64,000 bases of DNA, from positions 6,026,501 to 6,090,500 of the forward strand of contig PUFA01000057.1 of NCBI GenBank assembly GCA_003508835.1, given 5' to 3'. Shown piece by piece: positions 10,629 to 23,701 of the stretch (positions are counted from its first letter, which is position 1; each line of letters begins with the position of its first letter). Source of the stretch: Eonycteris spelaea. Lineage: Eukaryota > Chordata > Mammalia > Chiroptera > Pteropodidae. Under the pieces are notes generated by a model, which worked only from the letters and a program-made list of their open reading frames with translations, had not been told where the DNA came from and searched no databases. Both the position numbers and the translations under genes were made by a program.

Positions 10629-13092
10629 GCACCCAGAGACAGAGGTGAAGCCCTCCCTAAAATCCCTTGGGTCACCCTGAGCTTCTGTCTTGGCTGCTAA
10701 TAGTTCAGTCTCTTGCAAAAATTAATGCCGTGTCTCATTCAATTAATGTATGCCTCATTCCTCCCAAGCTTAACGAGATTAAAAGAATGTCGGGCGCCTG
10801 GCCCCTGAATATGAATGAGAGCCTTGCTCCAGTCTGTGGCTGCCCTTGCCTCCCTTGATGCTGAAACAGTCAGAAGATTAATGCACACCAGCTCTGATCT
10901 TCTGTGCAGCAGAAGGGGAGCCAGGGAAGGGATGAAGAGGGAAAGAGACAGAAGAACAAGAGCTGCAAAGAGAAAGGGTACAGGGCATGGCTGGATGCAC
11001 CACACACTGGCTGTATGACAAAATCCTGTGTTGTCATTGGCTGGCATGTGGGACCATCCGGGACTACTTTAGCCAAGGTCGAATTTCTCTCACCTTCCAG
11101 TTGAGGTGGCTGTTAAGTCCTGGTCATCTGGGCACTAGACAAGTTCAAGACCATCTGAGTTTTCTCTTTGCAGGAGAGTGAATACCAGCCTCTCTGTAAT
11201 GTTTCTCCATCCACAAAGTGGGCATGACTTCTAGCAAGAAGAAACTGCATTATTTGGTTTATTCTGTCACCTGTTGGCCACCTTTGTTGAATGACTTTTT
11301 AAAATAATTAAAAATATGGATGGACCAAAAACAAAAGGGAGAGTTTGAAATTTCCTATCCTTTATAAAATGAACCATAAAACTTAGCTTTCAGAAAGTTC
11401 AATTAATAGACTATACTCATTCTAGATGAGCTTCCTCCAGGACAAAAGATGTTAACTCATAATTGGATATTTTTTTGGCAAAAATGGTGACTTGATTTAT
11501 AAGGTAATGGTAAAGGATGGAAAATCCGGACCTGTTATTTGTTCTTCTGAACCCGTTGTTTCTGTTAGGGAGAAAATCAACTAAATAAAGTAATAATACT
11601 AAGCATTTATTCATCAAATATTTATCAAGCTTAAGATAAATTCCAAGCACCATGCTGTAGCCCTGGGACACAAAGTGAACAAAGTAGATGTGTGCCCTGT
11701 ACTCAAAGACTGCTATCCGGTGGTGAATGAAACACACAAATAATCATTGTAATGGAAGGCTGAAAGTGTGGAGCTAATGGAGGACCTGGAGAGCTAGACC
11801 CAGAAAGCCTTCTGGGGAAATGCCTACTAGATACATAGGTTAGTCAGGAGGAGGGTGAGCCCTGGGGGAAATTGCAGTGCAAGGGGCGGGCTATGAGAGT
11901 TGAGGAGAAAGAGAGGCCCTTAAGAGAGAAGGCAATTTCATGTGTCCTGCAAGAACCTGAGTGGTTGCAAGAAACTGATTTGCATACTTTGTTAGAGAGT
12001 GACACTTGTGTAATAATATCCTTGACCATGATGAGTAAGGAGAGTCAGCATCCAAGCTTTTACTATGTACAGCTCAGCTCTTGCATTTCAAAATCCCATG
12101 GACAGAAAGACTTAGTCAAATATACCTAAATTTTAGTCTCCTTGCCACAAAATAGTGTATCAGGAAAAGAATAATTTGGCTCCAAACAGCAATGTTTTGA
12201 GGTTAGGGATAGAGGGACAGAATGCCCATCCCATTGGTTGCTACTGAGTTAACCTTGGAGAGGCTTTTTACAGACAGAGAGGGTAATGTGAACCATGGGT
12301 GCCCACAAGCATGTTTCTTCTCCCTGTGTGCCACTGCCCAGCTCAAGTTTACCCCTCATACAATCCTAGACTGCAGGACTCTGCTCCTTGTCAACTTCCC
12401 AGCAAGAAGTCACTCCCACAAGGCATCAGAGAGTAGCACAAATTTTACAAAGATGTCATAGAGGAGAAAGAGGAGGTGGTTACGTCACACACCCCATTAC
12501 TAGTATATTTCAGAATAACCCATGCAACATTTCTGTCCTTCCCTAAGTTCCTTCTCAGATACAATGCCTGGGAGCTTCTCTCTTCCTGACTTGCCCGTAC
12601 CTGCGCTGTCCCTAACCCCATCCACCCGCTGCCCTCTGCCCTCTGGGATTTCTCCTTAAATATTTAATATCTATTGCTTCCCCCTACAGTATGCACAGTA
12701 GCTTTATTTCTTCTCTGAAACTTGACCCCAGTCATCACCCAGTCCTTGGAGCCTGACCTTCCACTTAGAAACATGCTTATCGGGTATGTCTTCAACAAAG
12801 ATAGTCTCTCCCTCATTGGGAATTCTGGTAAAGTTTGCTGAGGGAATAAAATTGTCTACAAATAGTTGCATAAGGAAAGGTGAAGGTGGGGGTTCAGAAA
12901 GGATTTGGTGGGAATTCTATGCCTCCTTCTTGACCTTCTGAAGCTGTAGTTGTACTCAGGATTGCAGTGTCCCCCAGGACACCTGGGATGGAGAACTCTC
13001 CAGCCACACCCAGGACTGAGCCCTCCTCCTCTCCTGTCTCCTATGAATTGGGAGCCAAAACGCTGTGTTTCCCTGCCCGCATATGTCCACAG

Positions 13093-13268
13093 GTATCCGG
13101 ATGCTGGACCAGCCATTTATGACGGACATCATAGAGGCCTCCTCCATCAGCCACATGCCTCAGCTGATCGACATCTACAGCGCCAGCTGGGGCCCCACAG
13201 ACAATGGGAAGACGGTGGATGGGCCCCGAGAGCTCACGCTCCAGGCGATGGCCGATGGTGTGAACAAG
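13093..13268 (+). CDS. PCSK2: PCSK2 exon 8: catalytic domain, residues 238-295
   Basis: After a split Gly237 codon the exon codes 58 residues, from [16 protein letters not shown] to MADGVNK. The segment has [10 protein letters not shown], the substrate-binding strand typical of proprotein convertases, followed by the [11 protein letters not shown] helix. The acceptor is TCCACAG and the donor AAG|GTAAAG. The exon is 176 nt and ends on a codon border, exactly as exon 9 requires. The frame is open and I see no change from human PC2. With exon 7 it shows that the 5' part of this gene copy is intact. Confidence 0.97.
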
Positions 13269-13929
13269 GTAAAGTCGTTCCTGCAGCCATGAGTCCCTGG
13301 TCCAACACCTGGGGGGTGGGGAGGACAGAGGGGGTGAGAGGAGGTGATGATTGAGGAGGAAGGGGCAGGCCAGGAGCAAAGGTGGGGCTGTTACCCTGTG
13401 CATTAACTCAGTACCTGCGAGAAATGGATCCCAAAATGGAGGTAGAGGGCTGACCTGTGAAGGACAAAGTGGAGGTAGCCAGAGGAGGCAGGGAGCGCCT
13501 TCAGACACAGAAGGTGATGCGGACCTGGCCCCCGCAAAGGAGTGGGGAGAAGGAGGATTCCACTCTGCCCTGGTCCCTGCAGGAAGGGCCTGAATAGCAC
13601 CCTCACCCTGCCCGTCCTGGCTGGGAGCAGCCCCGCAGGCAGTGGGGCATCTGCGCAAACTGGGTGGTGGATTCCGGGGGCAGCAGCAGGGGCTGTGAAC
13701 CCACAACACTCTCAGGCAGGAGGTCTGAGCCGCGGGTTATCTATGGCCGCAGTTCCCTGACATTAGCACAGCAACCGGCAGAGCCAAGGAGATCCGACCA
13801 AGGCAGAGCCTTCAGAGGGAGGGCAGCCGGAAAACGCCAGTCACTATGCTCGTGGGCAGCTACACAGTGAGAGAAAAGAGATTCCGTCTCTGCGATCTTA
13901 GCGTAGGGACCCCCCAGACAAGGCATGAA

Positions 13930-14125
13930 GCAGGCTCCGGGATCAGACTCCCTGGGTTATGATCCCAGTTAACCACTCAGGTCTGGGTCTATGCGCGAGA
14001 GACGACCTCACTGTGCTTCAGTTGTCCTGCCTATGAGATGTTGATAACCACACATTCCACCTGGGGTCGTTGTGTGAGATGAATATGCAAGTGCTTGGCA
14101 CTGGGAAGTGCCCCACAAAGGACTG
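13930..14125 (+). repeat. MIR SINE
   Basis: It shows the MIR order: 'ccgggatcagactccctggg', a middle 'tgtgcttcagttgtcctgcc', then 'tatgagatgttgataacc' and 'gtgcttggcactgggaagtg'. It is in sense orientation. Confidence 0.65.
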
Positions 14126-14879
14126 GTTCTTGTCCCTGTCCTTAGAGACGCTTAATGTCACTGCCTCAAAACTTTGTGACGCCAAGTGCAATGTTGTACT
14201 AGGCTTGTGGACTCTGTGGGTCAGGAATTCAGACGGGCCCAGTGGGAATGCTTGTCTCTGCTCCACCATTCCTGGGCCTCAGCTGGAAGACTCGTGATTT
14301 GAATTACCAAAATATTGTATTTTCACATGTTCTCGTGATATGCTGAATTCAGAATTACCCCTTATTTATGCCACAACACCCACTGCTCAGAAGTCGTTTT
14401 GCCTCACTTAGTCTTTTTTCAGGACTGAACTTGCCATCCGGTTGACATCACTCTCCTCTCCATTCTTTCAGTTTGTTTGTCTAATCAGCCTCATGTGGGA
14501 ATCACATCCCAAAGACTGCCACAATGGTGTGTAAGTAAGAGTAATCAGGTCCTAAGTGAGGGAAAGACAAGTGTATGAGGTGTGGAATATGGACTTTTGG
14601 AAATCCATTTTAGGAATATTTTTAAATTTTGCTTCTTGGATTTTGACAAATTTCAAATAGATGAAATGGCCATAACTATATTTAGATATATAGACTAGCA
14701 TCCTTATAAATAATTGTAAAATGCATTTGTCCTAGGTATATATGTTTAAATTGTTTACAGTTTGTATGTAGAAAATACATAAGCTCATTACTTATACAGT
14801 TATAGCACTACAAGAGATATATCTACAAAACACGGTATTCACAGTAGCCTAGAAAGGTAAAAATATTGAAGAAAATTAG

Positions 14880-15600
14880 AATGAACAACTGAAGGTTATT
14901 TTTTCTTTTCTTTTTCTTTCTTTTTTTTCAAGAATTACAATATGCCAAGCATTATTGTATTTTTTTAAACTATAGTCACTATGCTTTACATTAAATACCC
15001 AGAACTTATTTATCACATAACTAGAAGCTTGCGCCCTTTGACCAACATCTTCCCAACACCCAACCCTACCTCCTGCAACCCCAGCAACCACCATTCTACT
15101 CTCTCGTTTCTATGAGTATGGTTTTTTTTAGATTCCACATGTAAGATCATACAGTATTTGACTTTGTGTCTGACTTATTTTCTTTAGCAAAATGCCCTCA
15201 AATTCCATGCTGTCACAAATGGCAGGTTTTTTTCTTTTTATGGCTAAATAATATTTCATTTTATATATATATGTATATATTTCACATTTTCTTTATCCAT
15301 TCTTTTGTTGATGGACACTTAGGTTGTGAGTAATGCTGCAATGAACATGAGGTGCAGTTATCTCTTTAAGATGTTGATTTCATGTCCTATGAATATATAT
15401 ACTCAGAAGTGGGCTTGCTGGATTATATATTAGCTCTATTTTTAATTTTTTTGGAGCACCTCCCTACTGATTTCCATAATGACTGTACCAGTTTTATTCC
15501 CACCAACAATGCACAAGGGTTCCCTTTCTTCCACATGCTCAATAACACTTGTTAATTTCTGTTTTTTTGATAATAGTGAAGGCTACTTTTTCTATACATT
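14880..15600 (-). repeat. LINE-1 3' end (ORF2 C-terminal part plus 3'UTR)
   Basis: Landmarks read on the + strand include 'cttgcgccctttgaccaaca', 'tgtctgacttattttcttta', 'tatccattcttttgttgatg', 'gtaatgctgcaatgaacatg' and 'ataatgactgtaccagtttt'. They are the reverse complement of the end of LINE-1. The copy is 5' truncated and full of stops. Confidence 0.8.
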
Positions 15601-16604
15601 TCTGAGATCAGAAAACATGTTTTCTTCTCTAGCCATCCATCCTCAGAAATAACTTAGCACTTGAAAACATGGTAGATCAGCTGTTCAGTAAATAGATAGA
15701 ATTAACACATAAATGAAATTTGATGTGAAAGATTAAAAGTCATATAGAAATCTATAACTGTAATGGAAGCTTCTGGTGGCCCCTTGCACACCCCACCCCA
15801 CTGCTCTGTTTGCTGCTGATGACGGCGCAGCTGCTTCTTCCCTGTAGAACTGCCCTGGCTAAAGGGAGTCTTTTCATCCAGAAAGTTCTGCTCCCACCCA
15901 CACCCAGGGGGCAGCCCACAGCCAGTGAGGAACTGATTCCAGGTGGAAAGGGCCAGCCTGCTTGTCTCCAGCAGGGACCACTCTGCGCTGTGATTTATGC
16001 TCCAGAGTCCTTAGTGAATCAGGTCAATGCTTTACTCACAACTACGTCATTAGGGGGCTCTTTCCCCTGCATCTTCTGTTTTATTCCCTCACTCACAGAT
16101 TTCTCCTGAGAGCTCTCCCTCAAGACAGCTGCTGCACTCAAGTCCCTCAGACCCTGCTTCTAGGGAACCCGCCCTATGATGTTAACCCATTAGAGTTTGC
16201 TCTTTTCCTTGGCTGCCACGAAGCTCAGAACCAAGTTTGTGCTGAATAACATAGGTATTTTTAGGCTTGGTTTACTGCTACCCCTTTCTTCTCTTCTCTT
16301 TATCCTCCATGGCCTCCACAATCATTCCTTAGCATTTGTTCCTGCATCTTTATTTGTAATCTCATTGAATCTAAGCCTCTGAATAATAAGCAATGTATAA
16401 TTTGTAAAGAAATTTATGAAATGAGCTCAGTTTAATTAGATAAAATTTAGGCATGAAAAATCTAACTTTGGATCCTCTAATTGTTGCTTGCTTACTCACA
16501 TTCCTAGTCTTAATGGACTAAAGTGTCTCACTGAACAAAAACTGACAGCATCTAGGCCCTAACAAATAGTAAAAAGTAAGTCAAACAATGTGCAACCCTC
16601 AGAG

Positions 16605-16705
16605 CAGAGTTCAGCCAACCTTGGCCCACAAGCCAAGTCTGGCCCACAAGCCAAGTCTGGCCCACCAGCTGTCTTTGCAAATAAACTTTTATTGGAACAC
16701 AGCCA
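16605..16705 (-). repeat. hAT-type MITE fragment with an internal 18-bp tandem repeat
   Basis: The piece 'aataaacttttattggaaca' plus 'cagccaggcccatcaag' matches the same non-autonomous hAT family seen at 58998. Inside it, ggcccacaagccaagtct occurs twice in a row (16623-16640 and 16641-16658) with a third partial copy. Confidence 0.6.
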
Positions 16706-16857
16706 GGCCCATCAAGCCACGTTCTCTCCAAACACACCTTTCATAGGCTCCACATGGGAAGAAGCACATGGAGCACTAAATGAATGGAATCATCGCTCAG
16801 AATGAACAGCATTTATGCTGGCCTGTTCATATCTACATCTTCAGATAAGTGGAGAAC

Positions 16858-16978
16858 TGAGCTTGAGAGTTGGGAGACCTGAGTTCAAACCTCAATACTG
16901 TCCCTTGTTGGCTGTGGGACTTTAGACTAGTCGCTTCTCCATTCCTCAGTTTCTTTTTCTATGAAATAGTCCATAACA
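16858..16978 (+). repeat. MIR SINE fragment
   Basis: 'ggagacctgagttcaaacct' followed by 'ctgtgggactttagactagt' and 'cctcagtttctttttctatg' are MIR core landmarks in sense orientation. Confidence 0.7.
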
Positions 16979-17125
16979 GTGCTTCTCTAAGTGTGGCCGC
17001 TGGCCTGCATGAGAGTTTGTGAGAAATATAAAATCTCAGCCTCACCCCACTCACCCAACTGACATATCAGAATCTGCATCTTAACAATATCCCATTAAAG
17101 TTTGAGAGGTGCCACTCTAAGTGAT
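16978..17125 (+). repeat. MER5-like hAT-Charlie element
   Basis: 'acagtgcttctctaagtgtg' and 'cagcctcaccccactcaccc' followed by 'tatcagaatctgcatcttaa' match the layout of MER5-type non-autonomous hAT elements. It directly abuts the MIR on its left. Confidence 0.55.
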
Positions 17126-17725
17126 CTCTAGGATATCCATGTAAACCTAAGATACTACGACCATAAAATGTGTTGTTTTAAAAAGCTCACAATGTGTATA
17201 AAAGAGTGATGGAGGTGACTCATTTTCTGGAAGTAACAGCTTTGCATGTCCTCATCTGGGTGGTGCATTGGATGAATTGATGACTGAGCCATATACACTA
17301 ATTTGTCTTTGAGTTGCAGGAACAGAGGCCCAGGTAGCTCAATGTAAAGGGGTTTCTTGCTGTAGGATACATGAGTAACGAGAGCAAGAAGATGGATCCA
17401 GGCGGGACCTCATACAGACTGGGACCAGACAAGGGGGCTGCAGGATGCTGGCCACAAGAGTGTGTGGAGCTCCCCAGAGGGGCCCTGCAGTCACAGAGCT
17501 TGCCTGTTTCTCACTGGCTTTGTGTGTTCACCTCTTCAGTTCATTTTTCCTCTTCCTTGAGGATTATGTTCATGTGGTACTTCCGCTTGGACAGAACCCT
17601 ATCGGCATCCTCATGGTCACAACCTGTCAGCCTCTACCCCAACTGCTATCTGCTCCCACTTTAATGCTTCAGTGAGAATTTTGGCCCCAAATTAGGAGAG
17701 ACTGCCTTCCCATTAATAGGCTCCA

Positions 17726-17877
17726 AAAAAAAAGAAAGAAAAAAAAAGAAAGAAAAAGAAAGAAAGAAAGAAAGAAAGAAAGAAAAAGAAAGAAAGAAAG
17801 AGGAAAAGAAAAGAAAAGAAAAGAAAAGAAAAGAAAAGAAAAGAAAAAGAAAAGAAAAGAAAAGAAAAGAAAGAAAT
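17726..17877 (+). repeat. (GAAA)n/(AAAAG)n polypurine tract
   Basis: About 150 bases contain only A and G on the + strand: GAAA units first, then AAAAG units. Long purine mirror-type tracts can form intramolecular triplexes and are often length-variable. Confidence 0.95.
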
Positions 17878-18082
17878 ATGGTTCTGTTGGAAGGGCTTAG
17901 ATTTAGAAAGGTCAGAGGATAGTCAGAAGGTCGCTAACAGAGCCCCTTTCTTTTCTATCCCAATAAAATCAAGTGACAGTCATCTATACTCATGCTGGCT
18001 TTTCAGCCCTCTGATGAAGTTTCTTCTGGACTGTTGAATTCTTTCAAGTTCTAAAAGAAATATAAGACCATATGCTCCACTC

Positions 18083-18520
18083 TGTTATGGTTTAATTGTA
18101 TACCCCAAAATTCATATGTTAAAGTCCTAACCCCCAGAACCTCAGAATGTGGTCTTATTTGGTATTGGATCGTTATAGAGGCAAATTAGTTTAAAGATGA
18201 GGTCACCACAATGGAGCAGAGTGAGCCCCTAATCCAGTATAAGTGTTTGTATAAAAAGGTGTGATTTGAACCCAGATACACACAAAAAGAATGCTGTGAG
18301 AAGATGAAAGCAGAAATTGGGGTGATGCCAAAGAATGCCAAAGATTGGCAGCAGACCACAAGAAGCTAGGGAAAAGGCATGGAACAGATCCTTCCCTCAC
18401 AGCCCTCAGAAGGAACCAAGCCTGCCAACACCTTGATCCTAGACTTCTAGCCTCCAGAACTGCTAGACAATGCATTTCTGTTGTGGTACTCTGTTATGGC
18501 ACCCCTAAAAACCCAATACA
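18083..18520 (+). repeat. MLT1A-like MaLR LTR
   Basis: The 5' end ('tgttatggtttaattgtata', 'ccccaaaattcatatgttaa', 'cctcagaatgtggtcttatt') and 3' end ('ccaacaccttgatcctagac', 'cctccagaactgctagacaa', 'ctgttatggcacccctaaaa') both match the MLT1A/B layout, so the LTR is nearly full length (about 440 bp). No MaLR internal region is visible. Confidence 0.85.
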
Positions 18521-19464
18521 CCTTCCAGGGTCAGAATGAGCAGTCAAAAAAGAGATTTGGCCAGACTCAAGCAATATGGGAAGAACATGGTCACTTTTGT
18601 AGGCTACCTTTGATGTCACCAGGCTCTCTCTTTTATAGGCAAGATGGCTGATAGTTGAACCAATTACAACTTTTTTCTTCTCCTCTGGAACCTTGAGAAG
18701 ATCCATCCTCCATTCTCTAACGTAGTCCCCCAGAGGAACAGCAGGCAAAAAATTTCATGATGTAATAGTAGGAGAGAATAAATTTCTGCATTTGGGGCAG
18801 TGCCAAGCTGGAGTTGGCTCCTGATGACATCACATAGGTAACTTGAAATTAGACATGGTAACTGTGCCCACTTCAGAAAGCGAGTTGTTACACATTTGCC
18901 AGCACACTGCTGATCAGAGGCCTCAGCTGGCTTCCCCTCAATTATAGCAGTTAGCTACCCACTTATTCTCCCAGAAACAAAAGGCCAGCTTTGCCTTTGG
19001 TAAGAGGAAAATCACCTGAAACCCTATGGTTTTGTGTTTCCCCAAAATTACAAGTTTCCCAACCATAGTCACAAGTTACCCAAGACTATGGAGGGCAACT
19101 TTTCTAAGTATTTTAAATAAAGACCTCGCACCTCAGGCCATTCAGCATTCATGCATTCAACAAAAGGATCCCAGAAACACTGTAGGAAATGGGAAATTGA
19201 GTCCTTGAAAGTGAACAGTATCCATGACAGTGACAAAATATTGATTGCTATGCCAGGATGGGCCCATTGAGGAAATAAAACAGTAATGTTTTATGACAAG
19301 GTTATGCTAACCAGCTATTGGTATTCAGCCCATCTGAGACAGCAAGAAGACCCCTGACATTTAAATAGCACAACGCCATTTACAGAGGGGGTCTACAAAG
19401 GATTGGGGTGATAGGGAGGTGGTGATGCAGCCCCATTTCAATGCCCAGACCCTTAGGAGTCTTT

Positions 19465-20206
19465 TTAAATGAAGTTTATTAGAGTAACATTGGTTAATAC
19501 AATTATATGGTTTTCAGGTGTACACTATAATTTCACATCTGTATATTCTATTGTGTGTTTACCACCCAAAGTCCAGTTTCCTTCAGCTACCATATATTTG
19601 ATCCCCTTTACCCACTTCACCCTCCCCTACGCCCCTATACTTGACCCCTTTACCCCATCTACCTCCTCCCTTCTACCCCACCCCGCTACTCTCTGGTAAC
19701 CACTAATCTATAGTCCATGTCCATGAGTCTCTGTTTGTCCTGCTCATTTGTTGCTTTTAGGATTATATCCCACATATAAGTGATATCATGTGAGTTTCAA
19801 CTTTTTCTGTCTGGCTTATTTCGCTTACATGATTGCCTTGAGGTCCACCATGTTGTGGCAAATGACAGTATTTCACCTCTTCTTATGGCTGAGCAATATT
19901 CCATTGTATATCATAGCTTATTTAACAAATCATCTATCACAGGACACTTCAGTTGCTTCCATGTCCTGGCCACTGTGAATAATGCTGCTATAAACATTGT
20001 GTGCAAATATCTTTTGGGATATGAGTTTTCGAGTCTTTGGGTAAATACCCAGTAGAGGTATTGCTGGATCATATGGTAGATCAATTCTTAGTTTTTTGAG
20101 GAACCCCTTACTGTTTTCCATAGTGGCTGTACCAATTTGCAGTCTCACTAGCAGTGTATGAGGGTCCTTTTTCTCTGCATCCTCTCCAGCATTTGTTATT
20201 ACTTGT
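19465..20206 (-). mobile_element. 5'-truncated LINE-1 insertion with target-site duplication
   Basis: This is the 3' end of a LINE-1 in antisense. Its end ('gaagtttattagagtaacat', 'tgtgtttaccacccaaagtc') is in the style I know from bat LINE-1s. The other end breaks inside ORF2 near 'ctctccagcatttgttatta'. Flanks are near-identical: ccttaggagtcttt at 19451-19464 and ccttgggagtcttt at 20207-20220 (13 of 14), the signature of target-primed reverse transcription. Stops show that it is dead. Confidence 0.85.
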
Positions 20207-21356
20207 CCTTGGGAGTCTTTAGGATGAAACTTTTACACACAAACAGCTTATTTCTTTATCACAATATTCACTGTGTGGATGGAGAGAGATGAATGTACCC
20301 CTAAGCAGGGACTCAAGGGAACACTTGGCAGATGCCTCCTTTTCCCAGAAGAGATGGATTTTCAATGAGAAGCATTTTGGCACCTGAGGCCAAAAGAAAG
20401 TCAGGTGAATAGGTGCCATATGCCCTTGGTGCAAATTTACAATGCAGATGGAGTTCGATGCAGCACACCCTGGTGACTCCTGTCATTTTCCACAGACTTC
20501 TGAACTGCTCCAGCACAGTTCAAGTCTGGGTATTTCACTCTCCTCCATCTGTAGCCTCCCCTGCTACAACTAAGAAAGCCCTGTCAAGTGTGACTGTTCT
20601 GCAAAGCATGCCAAGCACGTGAAACTTGAGAAAATTTGTTATGACTTATCATCAGATGACAGCATGTAAATATTTTAGAAAGTGAAGTGAGTATTATAAA
20701 AAATACATGACTTCTCATTTGACTTTCCCCCAGACTGTGGGATGATTCTTTTTGAGTTTCACAGTGACATTTTGGGCAATGTTGTAGGATTTTGTGAAAG
20801 ATGGGATATTATATATTCCTATTGTACATTTCCCCTCAATTATTTCAACTGTCTTGTCTACTCAAAAGGAAAATCCACTTCTAAAAGATGGTCCCCACCT
20901 AAACAAAGGAGTCAAATAATTACCTATTACACAAAAACAGTTCTTATGCTTGTCTTGGAATTTTAGCATCTTGTGGATAGGTTCTGACTGACCAACACAG
21001 TAATGATAAAAAAGAAATAGGAGGATAAGAGAACTTTATCCAGGGTGTATTGTTTTCAAAGGCCCCACCACTCCCAATTGTTTCACATCTGCTTCACACA
21101 AAAACATCACCTACCTGGCTCCTTAGGGATTTGAGTTTACATCTACTAAGTTTGGTCAATAATTATTTGAGGAGGCAGCAAAGAGCAGGTTGAGAGGAAA
21201 AGAAAAAAAAAAACTTTCTCCCTTGGTTTATTCCAATTTTTTTCACTTTAACTTCATAGTCTACAAGGTGAATATATAGTTAAAGCGGTCTTCACATTAT
21301 ATATAGGAAGTAGGTCAGAGACCCCTATATTATGGATTTCTAATAATAACTCCTGT

Positions 21357-21690
21357 CTTAGTTTAGGGTCCCTTGGAAGCAGAAGCTGGGACAAGAAATG
21401 AGTTCAAGTAGTTGATTTGAGAGGTCAGATCACCAGTAGTAAATGGGGAGGTTTGACAGGGAAGAAAGAGACCGATAAAGGGTGTGTTATTGAGCCAGCT
21501 ATCACTGTGAGCAACTGGAGCTTAGTCCCGCTGGGAACTGGCAGACCACGTAGAACACACACTGAAGTTATCCTACCCGATGGCCAGGGAGCTCCGGTAA
21601 ATGTCATCGTCTAAGTAAACGCCCCAGCACTTTTGGCCTGGGACAGGTATGTGGAGCAGCCTTTAGCCCCTTGGGAGAAAGCCCTTAGAC
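21357..21690 (+). repeat. dispersed repeat, copy 1 of a three-copy set
   Basis: It begins 'gtttagggtcccttggaagc' and has 'ccgataaagggtgtgttatt', 'gtgagcaactggagcttagt' and 'ccgctgggaactggcag'. Related wording in the same order occurs at 52735-53075 ('ggccgataaagagtacattg', 'gtgggcaactaggctcaatc'), and a weaker relative lies at 60750. I recognise it as a common mammalian repeat but cannot name the family safely; an LTR is my best guess. Confidence 0.6.
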
Positions 21691-23701
21691 AAAGAGATGT
21701 CTATGCTGGCATTTGGAAATTCTTATGCCAAGAAATATAAGATCTAAGAAATATGGGCTGATACCCACTGCCATCTCTGCTGCAATCTCCAGAGTGCAGT
21801 GTGAGTAAAACTAATCTGAGACCTAGAGTCATTGTTCTCTGGGTAATAAAAGACCAGTAAGGCAATGTGTTTGCTGGTCAGAAAAAGATGTAGCCCTTGC
21901 ATGGAGACTAATGGAGCAACAAAGTCCAGCCCTTGTGGGACACAGTGTTATATTGCTCTAACAACCAGAGGGGAATCCAGATAAAACTAGAGGGCCTTGA
22001 AAGTGACAATTGATTCATGAACTTCTTTTCAAATCTTGAGAAATGCAGCTGCCCCAGGCAACCCTGGCATGTCCTTGGCTGGCGTATGTCTACACCCCAA
22101 CCGCTTATCAATCACACTCAGGGTTGCTACCAGAGGGGACATCTTAGAAATATTTAAAGACAGGCTGTAGAAAATCCTCCGAGGCACGAATGAGACAGAA
22201 CATTGATTGTTTATTCCTTGGGGGTTGCAAAGGGGGCAAGCACAGATCCCGGGTCATCAGGCTGGAATGTACTAGAGAGGGGTCACTTGCAAGAGAGTGG
22301 CTCAAAAACCACCATCCAGAAAAGGGAGAGAGGTGGCTGCCTAGGGGACAGTGATTAATCTGGAATGGGCCAGGTGAGGCCCTGGTGCTGCTTGCTGAAA
22401 TTTAATCAGAGCAGGGGTCTGACACGGTGCCAGCAAGTGCTGGGGCCTCTGACAGGCAATGAATGCCTCCTGCCAAGGAGCTCTCAGGAATACTCCATGA
22501 GCCCTGATTTATCCTCTGAAACAAAATGAAGGTTCACAACTGAGCAAGGGCAGCAAGGGGTCTACAATTCAGCCTCTGAAATGGTTGTTGCAGTTACAAC
22601 CCCTCCTTTCATTTCTGTTAGGTTGATGGGTCAGTGGGTTTCCGGTGACTGCCCCATCCTTCCTTTGTCTTTCCAGGAGATCCTGACATCCTCGGCCCAC
22701 TCCACTGAACTCCACAGAATCCAGTGGGGGTGCCAGGGCAGACTCTGTGGTGCCCGTGGGTGGCTGCAGTGCTCAGCTCAGCAGGGCCAGCCAGCCTCTC
22801 TGCTCCTGTGCCTGAGACCTTCTGGGCACCATAAGAGTTTGCTCCCCAGGGTGCGCTCCATGGGGAGTTACCCCAGGAGCAACTGCCAGCTTCGCTGTCC
22901 TAGTGGCAGGTTCACAGGGAGTCTCCAAAGAGACTGAACCCAGGTGCCCACAGAGGGAAACTGCTCATCAGTTCGCACATGGTTGTCTTTTCTCTCTTCC
23001 TTGTCTCACGCTCCCCGACTCTTCACTAGTGCTTCCTGAGATCATCTCCCCCTGAATTAATGACCTGCTCCCAATTCTTTATCTCAGCATCTGTTTTTGA
23101 AGAAACATAAAGTGGGGCCAAGCCCTTTAGCCCTATAGTTGTGGCAGTTCTCTGAAAGCAAGCCCAGATCCTTTCAGAAGGATCCCTTCACCCACTGCCC
23201 CTGCTTGAAGCCCTGTGTGACTTTGCTACCACCTCCAACGCTCCATGTACAGAAAAGCAGATAAAGAATGAAAACATAAAACAGTGGCATGAAAATACAG
23301 CTCAGTCACTGATATTGTGGCAGAGAACCTTCCTAAGCATAAACACGAAGGGAAAATATTTAGCAAAAAAAAAAAAAGGAGAAGAAGAAGAATTATTATA
23401 TAGAACCATTAAAAACTTCTGTAAGTCAGGTCATTGTTAAAGCTGAGTAATGGATACATGGGGAGTCATTATACTAGTCACTCCACTTGTGTGGTGCTTA
23501 ACATCTTTCAAATTAAAAGGTTTTTATTCGCACTAAAAAAATTAAAAGCAATTCAGTAGGTGGTTAAGTTGTCAAGAGTAAGATATACATCTAAGGAAAA
23601 GTGAAAAAGCAATGTTCTAATTTTATACAAATGTCTACTTGTGGTTTGCAATAAAAATTTCAGGGACTGCAATACACTGAGATTTTTTAAATGCTCTGTC
23701 T

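Larger units (their letters stand above)
5310..13092 (+). other. PCSK2: PCSK2 intron 7, non-coding
   Basis: The intron is about 7.8 kb and runs from GTAAGC to a CACAG acceptor. It carries old LINE-1 pieces (5455-5740, 8480-8800), an L2 end (8850-9215), a 20-bp tandem duplication, an unusual 61-bp inverted repeat (arms at 9695 and 10328), a SINE-like head and a (CT)n tract. I see nothing recognisable in 5740-6790, 7570-8480, 10640-11580 or 11770-13090, apart from a C-rich stretch before exon 8. Confidence 0.85.

Noticed and set aside
13310..13375. G-rich stretch just after the exon 8 donor as a G-quadruplex
   Set aside because: Only three clean runs of three or more G are well spaced; one loop would need eight bases. 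Too weak to call.
13041..13709. A 222-codon minus-strand open frame over exon 8
   Set aside because: It is the antisense shadow of exon 8 and its GC-rich flank; it has no family resemblance and the + strand exon explains the conservation.
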